NCBI GenBank assembly: GCA_015061725.1
Contig: SUVX01000008.1
Location: 1-64,000 of the forward strand
Length of the DNA stretch: 64,000 nucleotides
Direction of reading: 5' to 3'
From: Lentisphaerota bacterium
GTDB taxonomy: Bacteria; Verrucomicrobiota; Lentisphaeria; Victivallales; Victivallaceae
The notes beneath the pieces are model-generated. The model was given only the letters and a program-made list of their open reading frames with translations. It ran no database searches and was not told the DNA's origin. Positions 26,192 to 35,191 of the stretch are shown in pieces. Each line of letters begins with the position of its first letter. Positions within the stretch are counted from its first letter, which is position 1. A program made the position numbers and the translations under genes.

Positions 26192-26668
26192 TCATCTCTT
26201 TCTGAATTCAACATTGGAAAACTTGCGGATAACGGATAAATACTCTTCAGGTGTTTCATCCGGATAACAAACAAACTTTATGCCGCCGGGAATGGCTTGA
26301 AACAGATTCTCCTCATCAACAGTCAGTCCGACATCTTCGTAAGGAACCGGCGGATATTTTTCCCAGTCATCGGTATATTCCACGTCCATAAAGGTCTTGA
26401 AACGCAAATCGGGTCCTGTGTAACTTTTTGGGCGATGTCTGCGGATAAGAGTATGTTCATAAGTTTCCGCACTGCTGATTTGAGCAATGCCTTTGCGGAG
26501 TCGGGCAAGTTCCTGATTTCTGACAGCACAGATACGATTCAGAAGTTGCGGCGGCACTTCATCGGCATAACAAACCCGTTCCGCACCGGTTGAACTGTTA
26601 TTTATTTCTTCTTCAGAAAGAGGTGTTGTATAATATTCTATTTCCCAACAGCCGTACATACTCAACAT
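26192..26668 (-). CDS. Hypothetical protein with internal duplication
   Basis: 158 residues from ATG 26668 (AAGGAA upstream). Two segments repeat each other: GAERVCYADEVPPQLLNRIC, and GGIKFVCYPDETPEEYLSVI about 95 residues later, each followed by a charged helix. The core V-C-Y-x-D-E-x-P is shared. No family recognised. First gene of the accessory cluster. Confidence 0.55.
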   Translation of the reverse strand: MLSMYGCWEIEYYTTPLSEEEINNSSTGAERVCYADEVPPQLLNRICAVRNQELARLRKGIAQISSAETYEHTLIRRHRPKSYTGPDLRFKTFMDVEYTDDWEKYPPVPYEDVGLTVDEENLFQAIPGGIKFVCYPDETPEEYLSVIRKFSNVEFRKR

Positions 26669-26992
26669 AAGCGTATTTCCTTTGCATTGTTTTTGTTTCT
26701 GTGATATAATATAGTCCCCGACCCCTGACAAAAGTTGTCATGCTGAAAAACGGAGATTGCAGGAAGCGTATTCTTCGCGGCACCGGGAGTCGAACTCCCG
26801 TTTTTCCCAAGCCAGTCTGCACTGTTTGTAAATTTTGCGAGCCTGACGTCCGGATGAGTCTGCTGCCGGTAAACTTCCAGCTTCTGGCTCTGGATAAACC
26901 GTTGGATATTATTATCCTCTGCGGATTTTTTTGGGGGGCAGTAAAAACAATGGCGGAATCCGCACCGGACTTTTTTCTTCAAACCGGCACTT

Positions 26993-27084
26993 GATGGACC
27001 GGGTGGACCAAGTGGACAAAATGGACAATATACTTTACTTGCCGGCAAAGCTGTCCATCTGGTCCATTGGGTCCACCAGGTCTG
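26993..27084. repeat. Inverted pair of 9-base-period arrays
   Basis: Left array: four units ATGGACCGG, GTGGACCAA, GTGGACAAA, ATGGACAAT (26994-27029). Right array (27051-27084), read on the minus strand, has units TGGACCCAA and TGGACCAGA plus partial ones. The two pair over about 26 bases with four mismatches, around a 21-base centre containing GCCGGC. The 9-base period matches the arrays around the four-helix-bundle gene at 43.8-44.6 kb. Confidence 0.65.
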
Positions 27085-27291
27085 TTAAAAGCTCTTTTTT
27101 GGCGCATCTGACAACAGGCGTACACAAAACACCTTTAAGTGTTTCATGAAGCTTTTAAGCAACTTTTAATGACTTCAGATAAAATATACTCTTTGTCAAA
27201 AGGCTCTGTTCCCTATATGGGTAGATAACTACCCGTAGGGGACTGTTCTTACTTTATAAAATACTTCGCTTTTCTTGAAAAGGGTTGGGGT

Positions 27292-27345
27292 TTGGGGAAG
27301 GGGAAAACTTCTTTTCTCGTGAAAAGAAGTTTTCCCCTTCCCCAA
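27292..27345 (-). terminator. Long perfect hairpin, 25-base arms
   Basis: An arm starting TTGGGGAAGGGGAAAAC pairs perfectly with the complementary arm across a TCGT loop (27317-27320). It lies 32 bases past the stop of the AraC gene and can end its transcript. A close relative (G6 start, ACGG loop) lies at 49573-49626, so it belongs to a repeat family used as terminators. Confidence 0.7.
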
Positions 27346-27377
27346 GAACCATCTACCCTTGTCAGGAAAAAAACGGT

Positions 27378-28226
27378 TTATTCCGTTTTTTCCGGAGTGC
27401 CGTGTTTGCGGCGGTACTGTGCCGGAGTCAGTCCGCAGTTGCGCTTGAAGATTTTTATAAAGTAGGACGTATCAAAAAATCCGGTTTCCTGAGCAATTTC
27501 ATCAATGGATTTTTTCGCCGTTTCAAGTTCGTAACAGGCGCGTTCGATCCGGCGGCTGCAGATGTATTCTGAAATACCGACACCGATTTCTTTGCGGAAA
27601 AGTCTGCCGAAATAGTCCGGTTGATAACCTGAGATTTCTGAAAGATGCTGTAAAGAGAGTTTGGAATCCAGGTGATCTGTGATGTAACTTAAAACCCGTC
27701 CCAACTGCCGCTGGGCATGTGAGGCGCAAATCCCCGGCGCGTGAACGGTGTTGCGGAAAATGAATATCAGCAGTTCAATAAAAAGAATACGTCCCCGCTG
27801 AAGATGCAAGGGGAGGGGGGAACACAATTCTGTCTGCAATTCGTCAATGCGGGAGATGATTTTTTTCTGCAAATCCGGACCGAAGGTGTATTTGTCCGGC
27901 ATCTTATCGGCAGTTTGCCCGGCAAAAGAGCGGAACAGTTCAAGTTCATCTTCTCTGAAAATGGATTCGTTGAATAACAGATTGATGTAACTGAAATTTT
28001 TTTCACAGCAGTATTCATGGGTGGCTCCGACCGGGATGACATAGAGATCTCCGGTCAGCATGGGGTGAACGATTCCGTTGACGGCGCACCAGCCGGAACC
28101 GTGTTCGATATACACCAACTCAACCGCATTGTGCCGGTGGGCAAACTGGTGACTTGGTCCGTGCAGTTTCTGAATGACAAGCGGCAGTTCGTTTTTACAG
28201 AGTTCTTCCAGTTTGAATTCCCGCAT
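27378..28226 (-). CDS. AraC-family regulator with cupin-like sensor
   Basis: 282 residues from ATG 28226 (GGAGGG upstream). The N-terminal half is a cupin-like sugar-sensing domain (HQFAHRHNAVELVYIEHGSG). The C-terminal 100 residues hold two helix-turn-helix motifs (LSLQHLSEISGYQPDYFGRL and SIDEIAQETGFFDTSYFIKI). It is divergent from the GH127-type gene at 28533 and most likely activates it in response to a sugar. Confidence 0.88.
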   Translation of the reverse strand: MREFKLEELCKNELPLVIQKLHGPSHQFAHRHNAVELVYIEHGSGWCAVNGIVHPMLTGDLYVIPVGATHEYCCEKNFSYINLLFNESIFREDELELFRSFAGQTADKMPDKYTFGPDLQKKIISRIDELQTELCSPLPLHLQRGRILFIELLIFIFRNTVHAPGICASHAQRQLGRVLSYITDHLDSKLSLQHLSEISGYQPDYFGRLFRKEIGVGISEYICSRRIERACYELETAKKSIDEIAQETGFFDTSYFIKIFKRNCGLTPAQYRRKHGTPEKTE

Positions 28227-28532
28227 TTGATTCCCTCCGGAAAGATAATTTAGTCTACTTTTTCTTAAAATCAATACTTATATAAAAAATAACCGTGCTT
28301 TTTTTTATATTTTATCTGCCGGAAAAATGTTTGAAAATCTGAAAACCTGTCAATACAAGCAGATAATACTGTCGCAAATGATATTAACAGGGCTTTTTTA
28401 TAAAAGTTGTATTTTTGTTGAAAAAGTCGTTAAAATACCATTTTTTGTTCTGAAAAATCCTATGCTTCTGCCGGAAAATAGTGTACATTATATGCAGAAA
28501 CAGTAAGATCGTGACTTTTTAAGAGAGCAGAT
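28227..28532. promoter_or_regulatory. Divergent promoter region, AraC/GH127
   Basis: 306 AT-rich bases between the two divergent starts. No perfect operator is visible. TACATTATA (about 28487-28495), some 35 bases before the GH127 start, could be a -10 region. The AraC binding sites are presumably here, but I cannot define them. Confidence 0.4.
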
Positions 28533-30149
28533 ATGAGAAGAAATATTTTAAAGGGATTTGCCGGAAAAGCTCTGGCAAAGACGATAGAGAACCGTTTTAA
28601 AAAAGTTGATTATAAACTGCTGACGGAGCCTTTTTTTCTGCGCAGTGAAGATGACCGGGCATGGCGCGGGGAATTCTGGGGAAAAGTCATCCGTCCTGCG
28701 ATTACCTGTGCATTTCTGACCGGGGCTCCCGGGTTGCGTGCGCTCATAGATGATTCTGTTGCGGATATGATGAAAACTCAGACCTCTGACGGCAGCATAA
28801 GCACTTATCCCGACGATCAGAAACTGACCGCCTGGGATATCTGGGGACGGAAATATGCTGTTCTGGGATTGATCCGCTATTATGAACTGCTCAATCCGGA
28901 TCCGGCGGTGCTTGGATGCTGCTGCCGTGCCGTTGATTATCTGATTTCTCTTATCGGACCGGGTAAAATGGATATTCTTGAATGCGGCAATCACAACGGA
29001 CTGCCTGCTTCAAGTATTCTCGGCGCAGTTGTCTCTCTCTGGAAACTGACCGGAAACAGCAAATACCGCGAATTTGCTCAATATATCATTGAACGCGGCT
29101 GTTCCGGACTGGGAAATATTTATGAATGTTGTGATCTTGGCATTGCTCCCGCTGTTCTCGGCAACGGTAAAGCCTATGAAATGACCAGCTGCTTTCAGGG
29201 ACTTGCCGAACTTGCCATGCTTGAAGAAAATCCCGACTGGTGCCGCATTGTTGCAAAATACGGCAAAGCTGTTCTTGAACATGAAATTTTCATTACCGGC
29301 ACGGGCGGCGCAAAAGATAAAATGGGCGAATTCTGGTTTGACAGCGCACTCCGTCAGACCCGCGGCGACTGCGGTTCTTTGGGAGAAACCTGTGTGACGG
29401 TGACCTGGATGCGTTACTGTCTGCGCCTTTTGCAGTTGACAGATGATATGACTTTTGCCGATGCGATTGAAAGAGCCCTTTACAACGCTCTGCTGGGTGC
29501 ATGGGGACCGGACGGTTCCCATTGGGTCCATGCCAATCCGACACCGCTGACGGGAGGCGGATACAAAAAATATGCCGATGACCAGATTCTGCGTGCTGTC
29601 GGCAAAGCCTTCGGCGGCAATGACTGCTGCCGCGCTCAGGGACCTGAGGGGCTGGTTGTTGCAGCGGAGTTTGCTGTTCTTGAAGCCGGAAACTGCGTAA
29701 CAGTCAATTTATTTGAAGCCCTTGACTCCGGAGCGCTGCATATTACCGGCAATTATCCTTTTGAACCGCAGGCAAAGATTTCCTTTGATGATCCTGAAGA
29801 TAAAGTTCTGCGCCTGAGAACGCCCGCATTTTTAAGAAGTGTGAAGTTCAACGGTATTTCCGTTGAGTTTACGCCGGGTGTGTATCTTGAATTATCCCAC
29901 AAGGGAGGCGCGGCGGATACGGTTGAACTGGAATTTGATTTTACTTTGAAAGAAATTCCCTCACCTGACGGAAAATTTACGGCGGTCATGCGCGGACCGC
30001 TGGTTCTTGCCGAAGACTCCAGGGGCAAAGTTGCGGATTCCGGCGTATCTGTGCAATGGCGCGGCAGAGAACTTTGTGAATATGCAACGGCAGGAAATCT
30101 TATTTGTGAAGAAAATACCCTGACTGTCTGGTTCCGGAATGAACAGTAA
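28533..30149 (+). CDS. GH127-like beta-L-arabinofuranosidase family hydrolase
   Basis: 538 residues, no signal peptide, so probably cytoplasmic. The family's metal and catalytic residues are present: E-T-C in GSLGETCVTVTWMRYCLRLL (about 285-304) and the C-C pair in GGNDCCRAQGPEG (about 362-374). The HypBA1 enzyme of GH127 uses the corresponding Glu and Cys residues around a zinc. The N-terminal alpha/alpha barrel is followed by a beta-rich C-terminus (FDFTLKEIPSPDGKFTAVMR). The substrate (arabinofuranoside or a related sugar, as in GH146) cannot be decided. AraC regulator upstream. Confidence 0.85.
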   Translation: MRRNILKGFAGKALAKTIENRFKKVDYKLLTEPFFLRSEDDRAWRGEFWGKVIRPAITCAFLTGAPGLRALIDDSVADMMKTQTSDGSISTYPDDQKLTAWDIWGRKYAVLGLIRYYELLNPDPAVLGCCCRAVDYLISLIGPGKMDILECGNHNGLPASSILGAVVSLWKLTGNSKYREFAQYIIERGCSGLGNIYECCDLGIAPAVLGNGKAYEMTSCFQGLAELAMLEENPDWCRIVAKYGKAVLEHEIFITGTGGAKDKMGEFWFDSALRQTRGDCGSLGETCVTVTWMRYCLRLLQLTDDMTFADAIERALYNALLGAWGPDGSHWVHANPTPLTGGGYKKYADDQILRAVGKAFGGNDCCRAQGPEGLVVAAEFAVLEAGNCVTVNLFEALDSGALHITGNYPFEPQAKISFDDPEDKVLRLRTPAFLRSVKFNGISVEFTPGVYLELSHKGGAADTVELEFDFTLKEIPSPDGKFTAVMRGPLVLAEDSRGKVADSGVSVQWRGRELCEYATAGNLICEENTLTVWFRNEQ

Positions 30150-30328
30150 TTTGTGATCAGAAATGAATCACACCCCGGAAAATACCGTCAAAGTCATCAT
30201 GCCGTCCGATCTGCCGTTGAGCAGATGAGACGTCCATACCCGTCTTGCGGTAAATGAATATCGACAAAGAATACGCCCCCCCCGCAGAAGATGACAGGGG
30301 GACGGAAGAAAAAGAATTTTGTATTCAT

Positions 30329-31156
30329 CTATTCCCTGACGGGATCAAAGACGCGGATGTAATCCACGGTGAAAACCTCTTTACCTGCAAGGTCAAAGGC
30401 ACTTTGCAGAGGCTGGTGATCTGCGTTGCGGTAACCCTGAACTTCTGTTCCGATCAAAATAAATTGCGGACGTTTTGAGACGGATTGATCAATATGTCCG
30501 TCTTCAATCCCGTCAATATAAAAGGTGTATCCGCTCTCGTCCCAGAGAACGCCGAAACGGTGAAATTCACCGGTATCTGAAATTTCTCTGCCGCCGGTAC
30601 AGGATTGTTTGCAGTCCTGCCCGTAACCGCCGGTATAGACACAGTGCTTATCGATTTTTCCCGTCTTGAAATACTCCATGATATCAATTTCTGAACCGCT
30701 TTCAGCCGGATCAAGAGAGGAACCTATGATCGGAGACTGCAGCCAGAACGCGCTCCACCAGGCTTCGGGCGTCTGCTGAAGTTTGCAGCGGCATTCAAAA
30801 TAACCGAAAGTGTGCGTATAAAGACTTTTTTTGAGTTTTCCGATATTCCATTGCAAAGAACTGCCGAGAAAATCTGTCGGCAGAACCGGCTCATCCATAA
30901 AGTTGTATCCGGTTTGTATCTGGGAACTTACCGGACGGCCGTCTTCCATTAAAAGAGAAAAGACTGCATTGCCTTTTCCGTCCAGACGGACACCTTTATC
31001 TGTCCATGCCGGATGACGTTTGCCCATCATGGACAGGCGGTAATCCCATTTGGTGCTGTCCAGTTCAGTACCGTCAAATTCATCGTGCCAGACCAACTGC
31101 CATTTGCCGTCGGGCAGAAAACTTTTTTCATATCCTTCAACATCAAAGGTATTCAT
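30329..31156 (-). CDS. GH16-family endo-glucanase/galactanase-like hydrolase
   Basis: 275 residues. WHDEFDGTELDSTKW opens the beta-jelly-roll, and GSEIDIMEYF carries the GH16 catalytic motif E-x-D-x-x-E. The surrounding WWSAFWLQSP and FHRFGVLWDESGYTFYIDG are typical. No signal peptide is seen, which is unusual for a polysaccharide-degrading GH16. Laminarin, agar or porphyran-type substrates are all possible. It stands between the GH127 and HNH genes in the opposite direction to GH127. Confidence 0.87.
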   Translation of the reverse strand: MNTFDVEGYEKSFLPDGKWQLVWHDEFDGTELDSTKWDYRLSMMGKRHPAWTDKGVRLDGKGNAVFSLLMEDGRPVSSQIQTGYNFMDEPVLPTDFLGSSLQWNIGKLKKSLYTHTFGYFECRCKLQQTPEAWWSAFWLQSPIIGSSLDPAESGSEIDIMEYFKTGKIDKHCVYTGGYGQDCKQSCTGGREISDTGEFHRFGVLWDESGYTFYIDGIEDGHIDQSVSKRPQFILIGTEVQGYRNADHQPLQSAFDLAGKEVFTVDYIRVFDPVRE

Positions 31157-31167
31157 TTTACACCTCT

Positions 31168-31491
31168 TTAAATTTCAATTTCTTCAGCGGGAGGTGCTTC
31201 AGGTTCGCCGAGCAGACTCAAAAGCTGTTCAGCGGGCGTGAGACAACTTTTGCTCTGATTGCAGGGCTTGCAGCAGACGACCATGTTTCCCCGGGTGCTG
31301 CGTCCGCCGCGGACGACGGGAACGATATGGTCAAAGGTCAATTCTTCAGGCGGAAACTTTTTGCCGCAATAGTGACAGATACCCTTTCTCAGCAATTCCT
31401 GAAAATAGGGTGTTTTCCGCAGTTCTCTTGCTTTTGCGCGTTCACGTTTGATATGGCGTTCATCGCGCTCAAAATAGACCCAGTCATCCAT
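31168..31491 (-). CDS. HNH endonuclease
   Basis: 107 residues from ATG 31491, the start that overlaps the receiver gene's stop (ATGGATGA). CHYCGKKFPPEELTFDHIVP holds the first zinc pair and the H of HNH, then RGNMVVCCKPCNQSK the N/H part and the second cysteine pair. A basic N-terminal helix (RHIKRERAKARELRK) could bind DNA. It is translationally coupled to an orphan receiver domain, an unusual partner for an HNH nuclease. Confidence 0.82.
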   Translation of the reverse strand: MDDWVYFERDERHIKRERAKARELRKTPYFQELLRKGICHYCGKKFPPEELTFDHIVPVVRGGRSTRGNMVVCCKPCNQSKSCLTPAEQLLSLLGEPEAPPAEEIEI

Positions 31492-31900
31492 TGCTGTTGA
31501 CCTTTTTACCGTCGAGAACATCGCGGATGGCGTGAATCACGACCGGCAGACGGTGGGGTTTTGAAAGAAATCCGCAGGCGCCGGCTTTGAGCAGATACTG
31601 CACCTCTTCTTCGCTGACAAAACCGCTGGAAAGCAGGATTTTGGCATCGGGATTGATTTCTTTGATACGGTGGAACGTTTCGTGACCTCCGGCTTTGGGC
31701 ATGATCATATCCAGAAGCACCATGTCAACGACACCGGGATTGGAAGAGTAAATTTCAACGGCATCAAGTCCGTTTTCTGCCAGAAGAACATTGTATCCCA
31801 ACTCCTGAAGTGCTTCGATCAGAAAGTCCCAAATCGTTTCGTGATCGTCCACGATAAGTACTGTTTCACTGCCGCCGGGCAGATCATTGAGTCCCGCCAT
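31484..31900 (-). CDS. Orphan response-regulator receiver domain
   Basis: 138 residues, receiver only. D18-D19 (LIVDDHE), phosphoacceptor D64 in VLLDMIMP, and K114 in LSKPH are all present, so it should be phosphorylatable. No output domain. A histidine kinase is not in the window. Its end overlaps the HNH start. Similar lone receivers occur at the C-terminus of hybrid kinases. Confidence 0.85.
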   Translation of the reverse strand: MAGLNDLPGGSETVLIVDDHETIWDFLIEALQELGYNVLLAENGLDAVEIYSSNPGVVDMVLLDMIMPKAGGHETFHRIKEINPDAKILLSSGFVSEEEVQYLLKAGACGFLSKPHRLPVVIHAIRDVLDGKKVNSNG

Positions 31901-31924
31901 AAAAAAAAGTTACCTTTCATTTTC

Positions 31925-31953
31925 TTGTATTGATGAATCTTTGCTGTTATATT
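31925..31953 (+). promoter_or_regulatory. Putative ispH promoter
   Basis: TTGTAT (31925-31930), 17-base spacer, TATATT (31948-31953). It lies back to back with the minus-strand promoter and overlaps its -10 by three bases, so the two may compete. The expected leader is about 60 bases. Confidence 0.55.
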
Positions 31954-31979
31954 ATAGCAGATTTAAATATCAATAGCAA
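31951..31979 (-). promoter_or_regulatory. Putative promoter of the receiver-HNH pair
   Basis: On the minus strand TTGCTA (31979-31974), a 17-base spacer and TATAAT (31956-31951) form a near-consensus sigma-70 promoter for the receiver gene starting at 31900. Confidence 0.6.
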
Positions 31980-32017
31980 GAGTATATTGTAAAAAAATCC
32001 GGAATTTTGTGTATAAA

Positions 32018-32878
32018 ATGAGTAAAAAAACAGTATGTCCCGTTGTCCCCGGCGGATTTTGCGCAGGCGTGCGCGGCGCGTTGGATATTTTTGAGGAGAC
32101 ACGGAAGAAGTTTCCCGCTCCTGTTTATGTTCTGCATGAACTGGTCCACAACCGCCGTGTCGGAGAAAAAATGCGGCAGAACGGCGCAATTTTTGTGGAT
32201 GATTTATCTCAGGTTCCCGAAGGAAGTGTCGTCCTTTTCGGCGCCCACGGTGTCGGCAGAAAAGAAGAAACGGATGCTGCCGCCCGTCATCTGCACGTCA
32301 TTGATGCCGGATGTCCCCGGGTCAAACGTCTGCACCGCGCCGCTTCTGCGCTGGGAAAAGATGATGAATTGATCATATTCGGCAATCCCTCTCATCCTGA
32401 AGTGCGGGGCGTTGCCGGACACGCGGGAACTGAAAAAGTTTTTGTTGTCAACAGCAAAGAGGAAATTCCGCAACTGCCTGAGATGAAAAATCCGACTCTG
32501 CTCTGCCAGACCACCCGTGATCATCTGGAAATAGAGGAATTTACCCGTCTGCTCAAAGAGCGTTTTCCGCTTCTCCACGCCAACGGCGGCGTGTGCGACG
32601 CGGTGTACCGCCGTCAGCAGGCAGTTGAAAAGATGATCCCGCAGGTGGATGTTATGCTCATTGCCGGTTCAGCCCACAGCTCCAATGCCAACAGAATGTG
32701 CGATGTGGCGCGCCGTTCCGGAAAAGCGGCTTTTCTCATTGACGGTGTTGAAAATCTGCCGGATTTATCCGGCTTTGACCGTATCGGTCTGGGGGCAGGC
32801 GCAAGTACGCCGGATGAGATTGTTCAGGAAATTCTTGAGCATCTGATTAAAAAAGGGTACACTTTGATTGAAAAATAA
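32018..32878 (+). CDS. ispH: 4-hydroxy-3-methylbut-2-enyl diphosphate reductase
   Basis: 286 residues from ATG 32018 (a GTG nine bases earlier is also in frame). IspH (LytB) reduces HMBPP to IPP and DMAPP, the last step of the MEP isoprenoid pathway. The [4Fe-4S] cysteines are visible: PGGFCAGV, DAGCP and GGVCDAV. Conserved HELVHN, GAHGV, GNPSHPEV and SSNAN also match. The length is typical. pepD begins 13 bases later in the same direction. Confidence 0.93.
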   Translation: MSKKTVCPVVPGGFCAGVRGALDIFEETRKKFPAPVYVLHELVHNRRVGEKMRQNGAIFVDDLSQVPEGSVVLFGAHGVGRKEETDAAARHLHVIDAGCPRVKRLHRAASALGKDDELIIFGNPSHPEVRGVAGHAGTEKVFVVNSKEEIPQLPEMKNPTLLCQTTRDHLEIEEFTRLLKERFPLLHANGGVCDAVYRRQQAVEKMIPQVDVMLIAGSAHSSNANRMCDVARRSGKAAFLIDGVENLPDLSGFDRIGLGAGASTPDEIVQEILEHLIKKGYTLIEK

Positions 32879-32891
32879 GGAGTTTTTCTTT

Positions 32892-34301
32892 ATGGATATA
32901 ACGACACTTTCCCCCGCTGAAGTCTGGAAAAATTTTGCTGAAATCTGTGCCATCCCCCACGCTTCAGGAAACGAAAAACAACTCTCCTGTTTTCTTGCGG
33001 AAAAAGCAGAAAAAATGGGATTTGAAGTCCGTCAGGATGAATTTTACAATCTGCGTATTGACCGCAAAGAGGTGATTCCCGGCTGTCCGCGCATACTTTT
33101 GCAGGGACACATGGATATGGTGCCGCAGGTTGCACCCGGCAAAGTCTTTGATTTTGCCAAAGACCCTGTGACGCCCTTGATACAGGGGGATTTTGTCTGT
33201 GCCGACGGAACGACGCTCGGGGCGGATGACGGTATCGGGGTTGCGATCGCCCTGGCTGCGCTTGCCGATAAAAATATCCGCGGCAATATCTCGGCGGTGT
33301 TGACCGTCAATGAAGAAACAGGTCTGATCGGTGCCGGGAAACTTTCTCCTGAGTTCCTTGAGGGAGATATTCTTATCAATCTTGACCACGGAGACTCCTC
33401 AAAGGTATGTATCGGCTGTGCCGGAGGTGTGCGCATTGCTTTTGATTTTGATACCGGAAAGTGCAGTACGCCTGCGGGAACAGCCGTTGAAATCACTCTT
33501 TCCGGACTGCCCGGCGGTCACTCCGGCTCCTGTATCCACCAGAAACGCGGCAATGCCTTGCAGATGCTTGCGCAAATTGTGAAAGATCTGCCGCTTGCGA
33601 TTTTTTCTTTCAACGGCGGAACGGTGGATAATGCCATTCCCGACAGTGCGGTCATCGGCTGTGTTCTCACTTCTGACGGTGTTGCAAGTGAACTGTTTGA
33701 TCGTGCGGAAGAAATGAAAAAAGAACTTGAATCACATTTCACCCTTGATCTGGATGTCCGTTTCGTTGCAGTGCCTGAGCAGGTTTGGGATATGGATTTT
33801 CAGAAAAAGTTTCTTGAAATTTTTTCAACTCTTCCCAACGGCGTTGTGGAATTTGCGCCTGAATACGGCGTGCCGCGCACCAGCAGCAATCTGGCAATTT
33901 TGAAAAATACGCAAGGCGTTCTGCATCTGATTTTAAGCGCGCGCAGTCTGGATGATAAAAAACGCAAACAGCATACAGATGATCTTGTGGAAAAATTAAG
34001 TATCCTTGAACCTCAGGTGAAGTACAATTCAGAATATCCCGGCTGGACGCCGGATACAAGTTCAAAACTGCCTGAAATGATCTGCCGTCTGCGTAAAGAA
34101 CTTTTTAACAAAGAAACTGAGATAGAAGTCATCCACGCAGGCCTTGAGGCCGGACTTTTTGCAGGAAAAAATCCGCGTCTGCAAATGGTGAGTATTTCTC
34201 CAGACTCCTTTGATATCCATACTGTAAAAGAGCGTGTGAGTATCTCTTCAGTACAGGAATTTTATACATTTTTTTCAGCTTTCCTGAATAAACTTGCCTG
34301 A
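32892..34301 (+). CDS. pepD: Aminoacyl-histidine dipeptidase (M20, PepD)
   Basis: 469 residues from ATG 32892, chosen for its AAGGAG ribosome site. LLQGHMDMV (metal His/Asp), TLGADDGIG (bridging Asp) and TVNEETGLIG (general base Glu and metal Glu) are the M20 active-site motifs, and the order matches PepD of E. coli, which cleaves carnosine and Xaa-His dipeptides. Cytoplasmic. Likely in an operon with ispH, as the gap is 13 bases. Confidence 0.92.
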   Translation: MDITTLSPAEVWKNFAEICAIPHASGNEKQLSCFLAEKAEKMGFEVRQDEFYNLRIDRKEVIPGCPRILLQGHMDMVPQVAPGKVFDFAKDPVTPLIQGDFVCADGTTLGADDGIGVAIALAALADKNIRGNISAVLTVNEETGLIGAGKLSPEFLEGDILINLDHGDSSKVCIGCAGGVRIAFDFDTGKCSTPAGTAVEITLSGLPGGHSGSCIHQKRGNALQMLAQIVKDLPLAIFSFNGGTVDNAIPDSAVIGCVLTSDGVASELFDRAEEMKKELESHFTLDLDVRFVAVPEQVWDMDFQKKFLEIFSTLPNGVVEFAPEYGVPRTSSNLAILKNTQGVLHLILSARSLDDKKRKQHTDDLVEKLSILEPQVKYNSEYPGWTPDTSSKLPEMICRLRKELFNKETEIEVIHAGLEAGLFAGKNPRLQMVSISPDSFDIHTVKERVSISSVQEFYTFFSAFLNKLA

Positions 34302-34305
34302 ACGT

Positions 34306-34334
34306 TTGCATTTTGCGTATAAAACGGCTATATT
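34306..34334 (+). promoter_or_regulatory. Putative promoter of the rfb operon
   Basis: TTGCAT (34306-34311), 17-base spacer, TATATT (34329-34334), ahead of rfbF, with start about 30 bases on. The same TTTGCA...TATATT design occurs before the GH2 gene (62782-62810). Confidence 0.55.
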
Positions 34335-34373
34335 AACGGCGGAATTGAACAACGGAAAAAGGGATTTTTCAGT

Positions 34374-35186
34374 ATGACGACAAAAAAAGATATGCCTCCT
34401 GTGATGATCCTCTGCGGCGGCAAGGGAACACGTCTGCGTGATGTGACGGAACTTCTGCCCAAACCCATGGTCTCCATCGGTGAACAGCCGATTGTCTGGC
34501 ATATCATGAAAACCTATGCCTCTTTCGGCGTGAAACGCTTTATTCTGTGTCTGGGGTACAAACGTGAAGCATTTGTCGATTACTTTATGAATTATCACTT
34601 GCGCACCTCTGATGCCACCATCAAACTCGGACACGCTCCTGAAATTACTTTTCACGGCGAATCTGATGAGTCCGACTGGGAGGTGACTCTCGCGGGAACC
34701 GGTCTTGAAACCATGACAGGCGGACGCGTTTTCCGTGCTTCAAAATATTTGAAAGATACCGATGAAAACTTCTTTTTGACCTACGGTGACGGTGTGTGCG
34801 ATGTGGATATAGCCTCATTGTATCAGCACCATCTGAACGGAAACAAACTGCTTACTTTGACTGCCGTTCAGCCCGAAGCGCGTTTCGGAACCATGAACCT
34901 TGACGGCGATACGGTGACAGGATTCGCAGAAAAACAGGCTCAGGCAGATGATTACATCAACGGCGGATTCATGGTTATCCGCAAGGAATTCATCAAACGC
35001 TATCTCAACGGTCAGGAAGACCAGTCCTTTGAACGCGAACCCATGACCTGCTGCGCTGCTGACGGTCAAATGCAGGTTTTCAAGCACAAAGGTTTCTGGC
35101 AGTGCATGGATAATCAGCGCGAATACAATATGCTCAACGCCATGTGGGAAAGGGGCGAAGCCCCCTGGACAAAATATTGGAAGTAA
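34374..35186 (+). CDS. rfbF: Glucose-1-phosphate cytidylyltransferase
   Basis: 270 residues. The N-terminal nucleotidyl-transfer motif GGKGTRLRDVTELLPKPM (about 14-31) is complete. FLTYGDGVCDVD and QPEARFGTM are RfbF-type. It makes CDP-glucose from CTP and glucose-1-phosphate, the entry to CDP-3,6-dideoxyhexoses. First gene of an operon of about 11 kb; the next gene starts after five bases. Confidence 0.93.
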   Translation: MTTKKDMPPVMILCGGKGTRLRDVTELLPKPMVSIGEQPIVWHIMKTYASFGVKRFILCLGYKREAFVDYFMNYHLRTSDATIKLGHAPEITFHGESDESDWEVTLAGTGLETMTGGRVFRASKYLKDTDENFFLTYGDGVCDVDIASLYQHHLNGNKLLTLTAVQPEARFGTMNLDGDTVTGFAEKQAQADDYINGGFMVIRKEFIKRYLNGQEDQSFEREPMTCCAADGQMQVFKHKGFWQCMDNQREYNMLNAMWERGEAPWTKYWK

Positions 35187-35191
35187 TTTGA

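Larger units (their letters stand above)
26669..27377. other. Repeat-rich intergenic region
   Basis: No credible gene. It contains a T-arm-like hairpin with T5 (26784-26805), the 9-base inverted arrays (26993-27084), an imperfect hairpin with CTACCC/GGGTAG arms (about 27208-27243), and a long perfect hairpin (27292-27345). Open frames crossing it are translations of these repeats. Confidence 0.5.

Noticed and set aside
26781..26805. tRNA-like T-arm (minus strand GGGAGTTCGACTCCC)
   Set aside because: The stem around the TTCGA loop does not have the tRNA geometry, and no acceptor or anticodon partner is found within 80 bases.
30254..30478. Plus-strand open frame over the GH16 3' end
   Set aside because: Antisense to a well-supported GH16 gene and without a family match.
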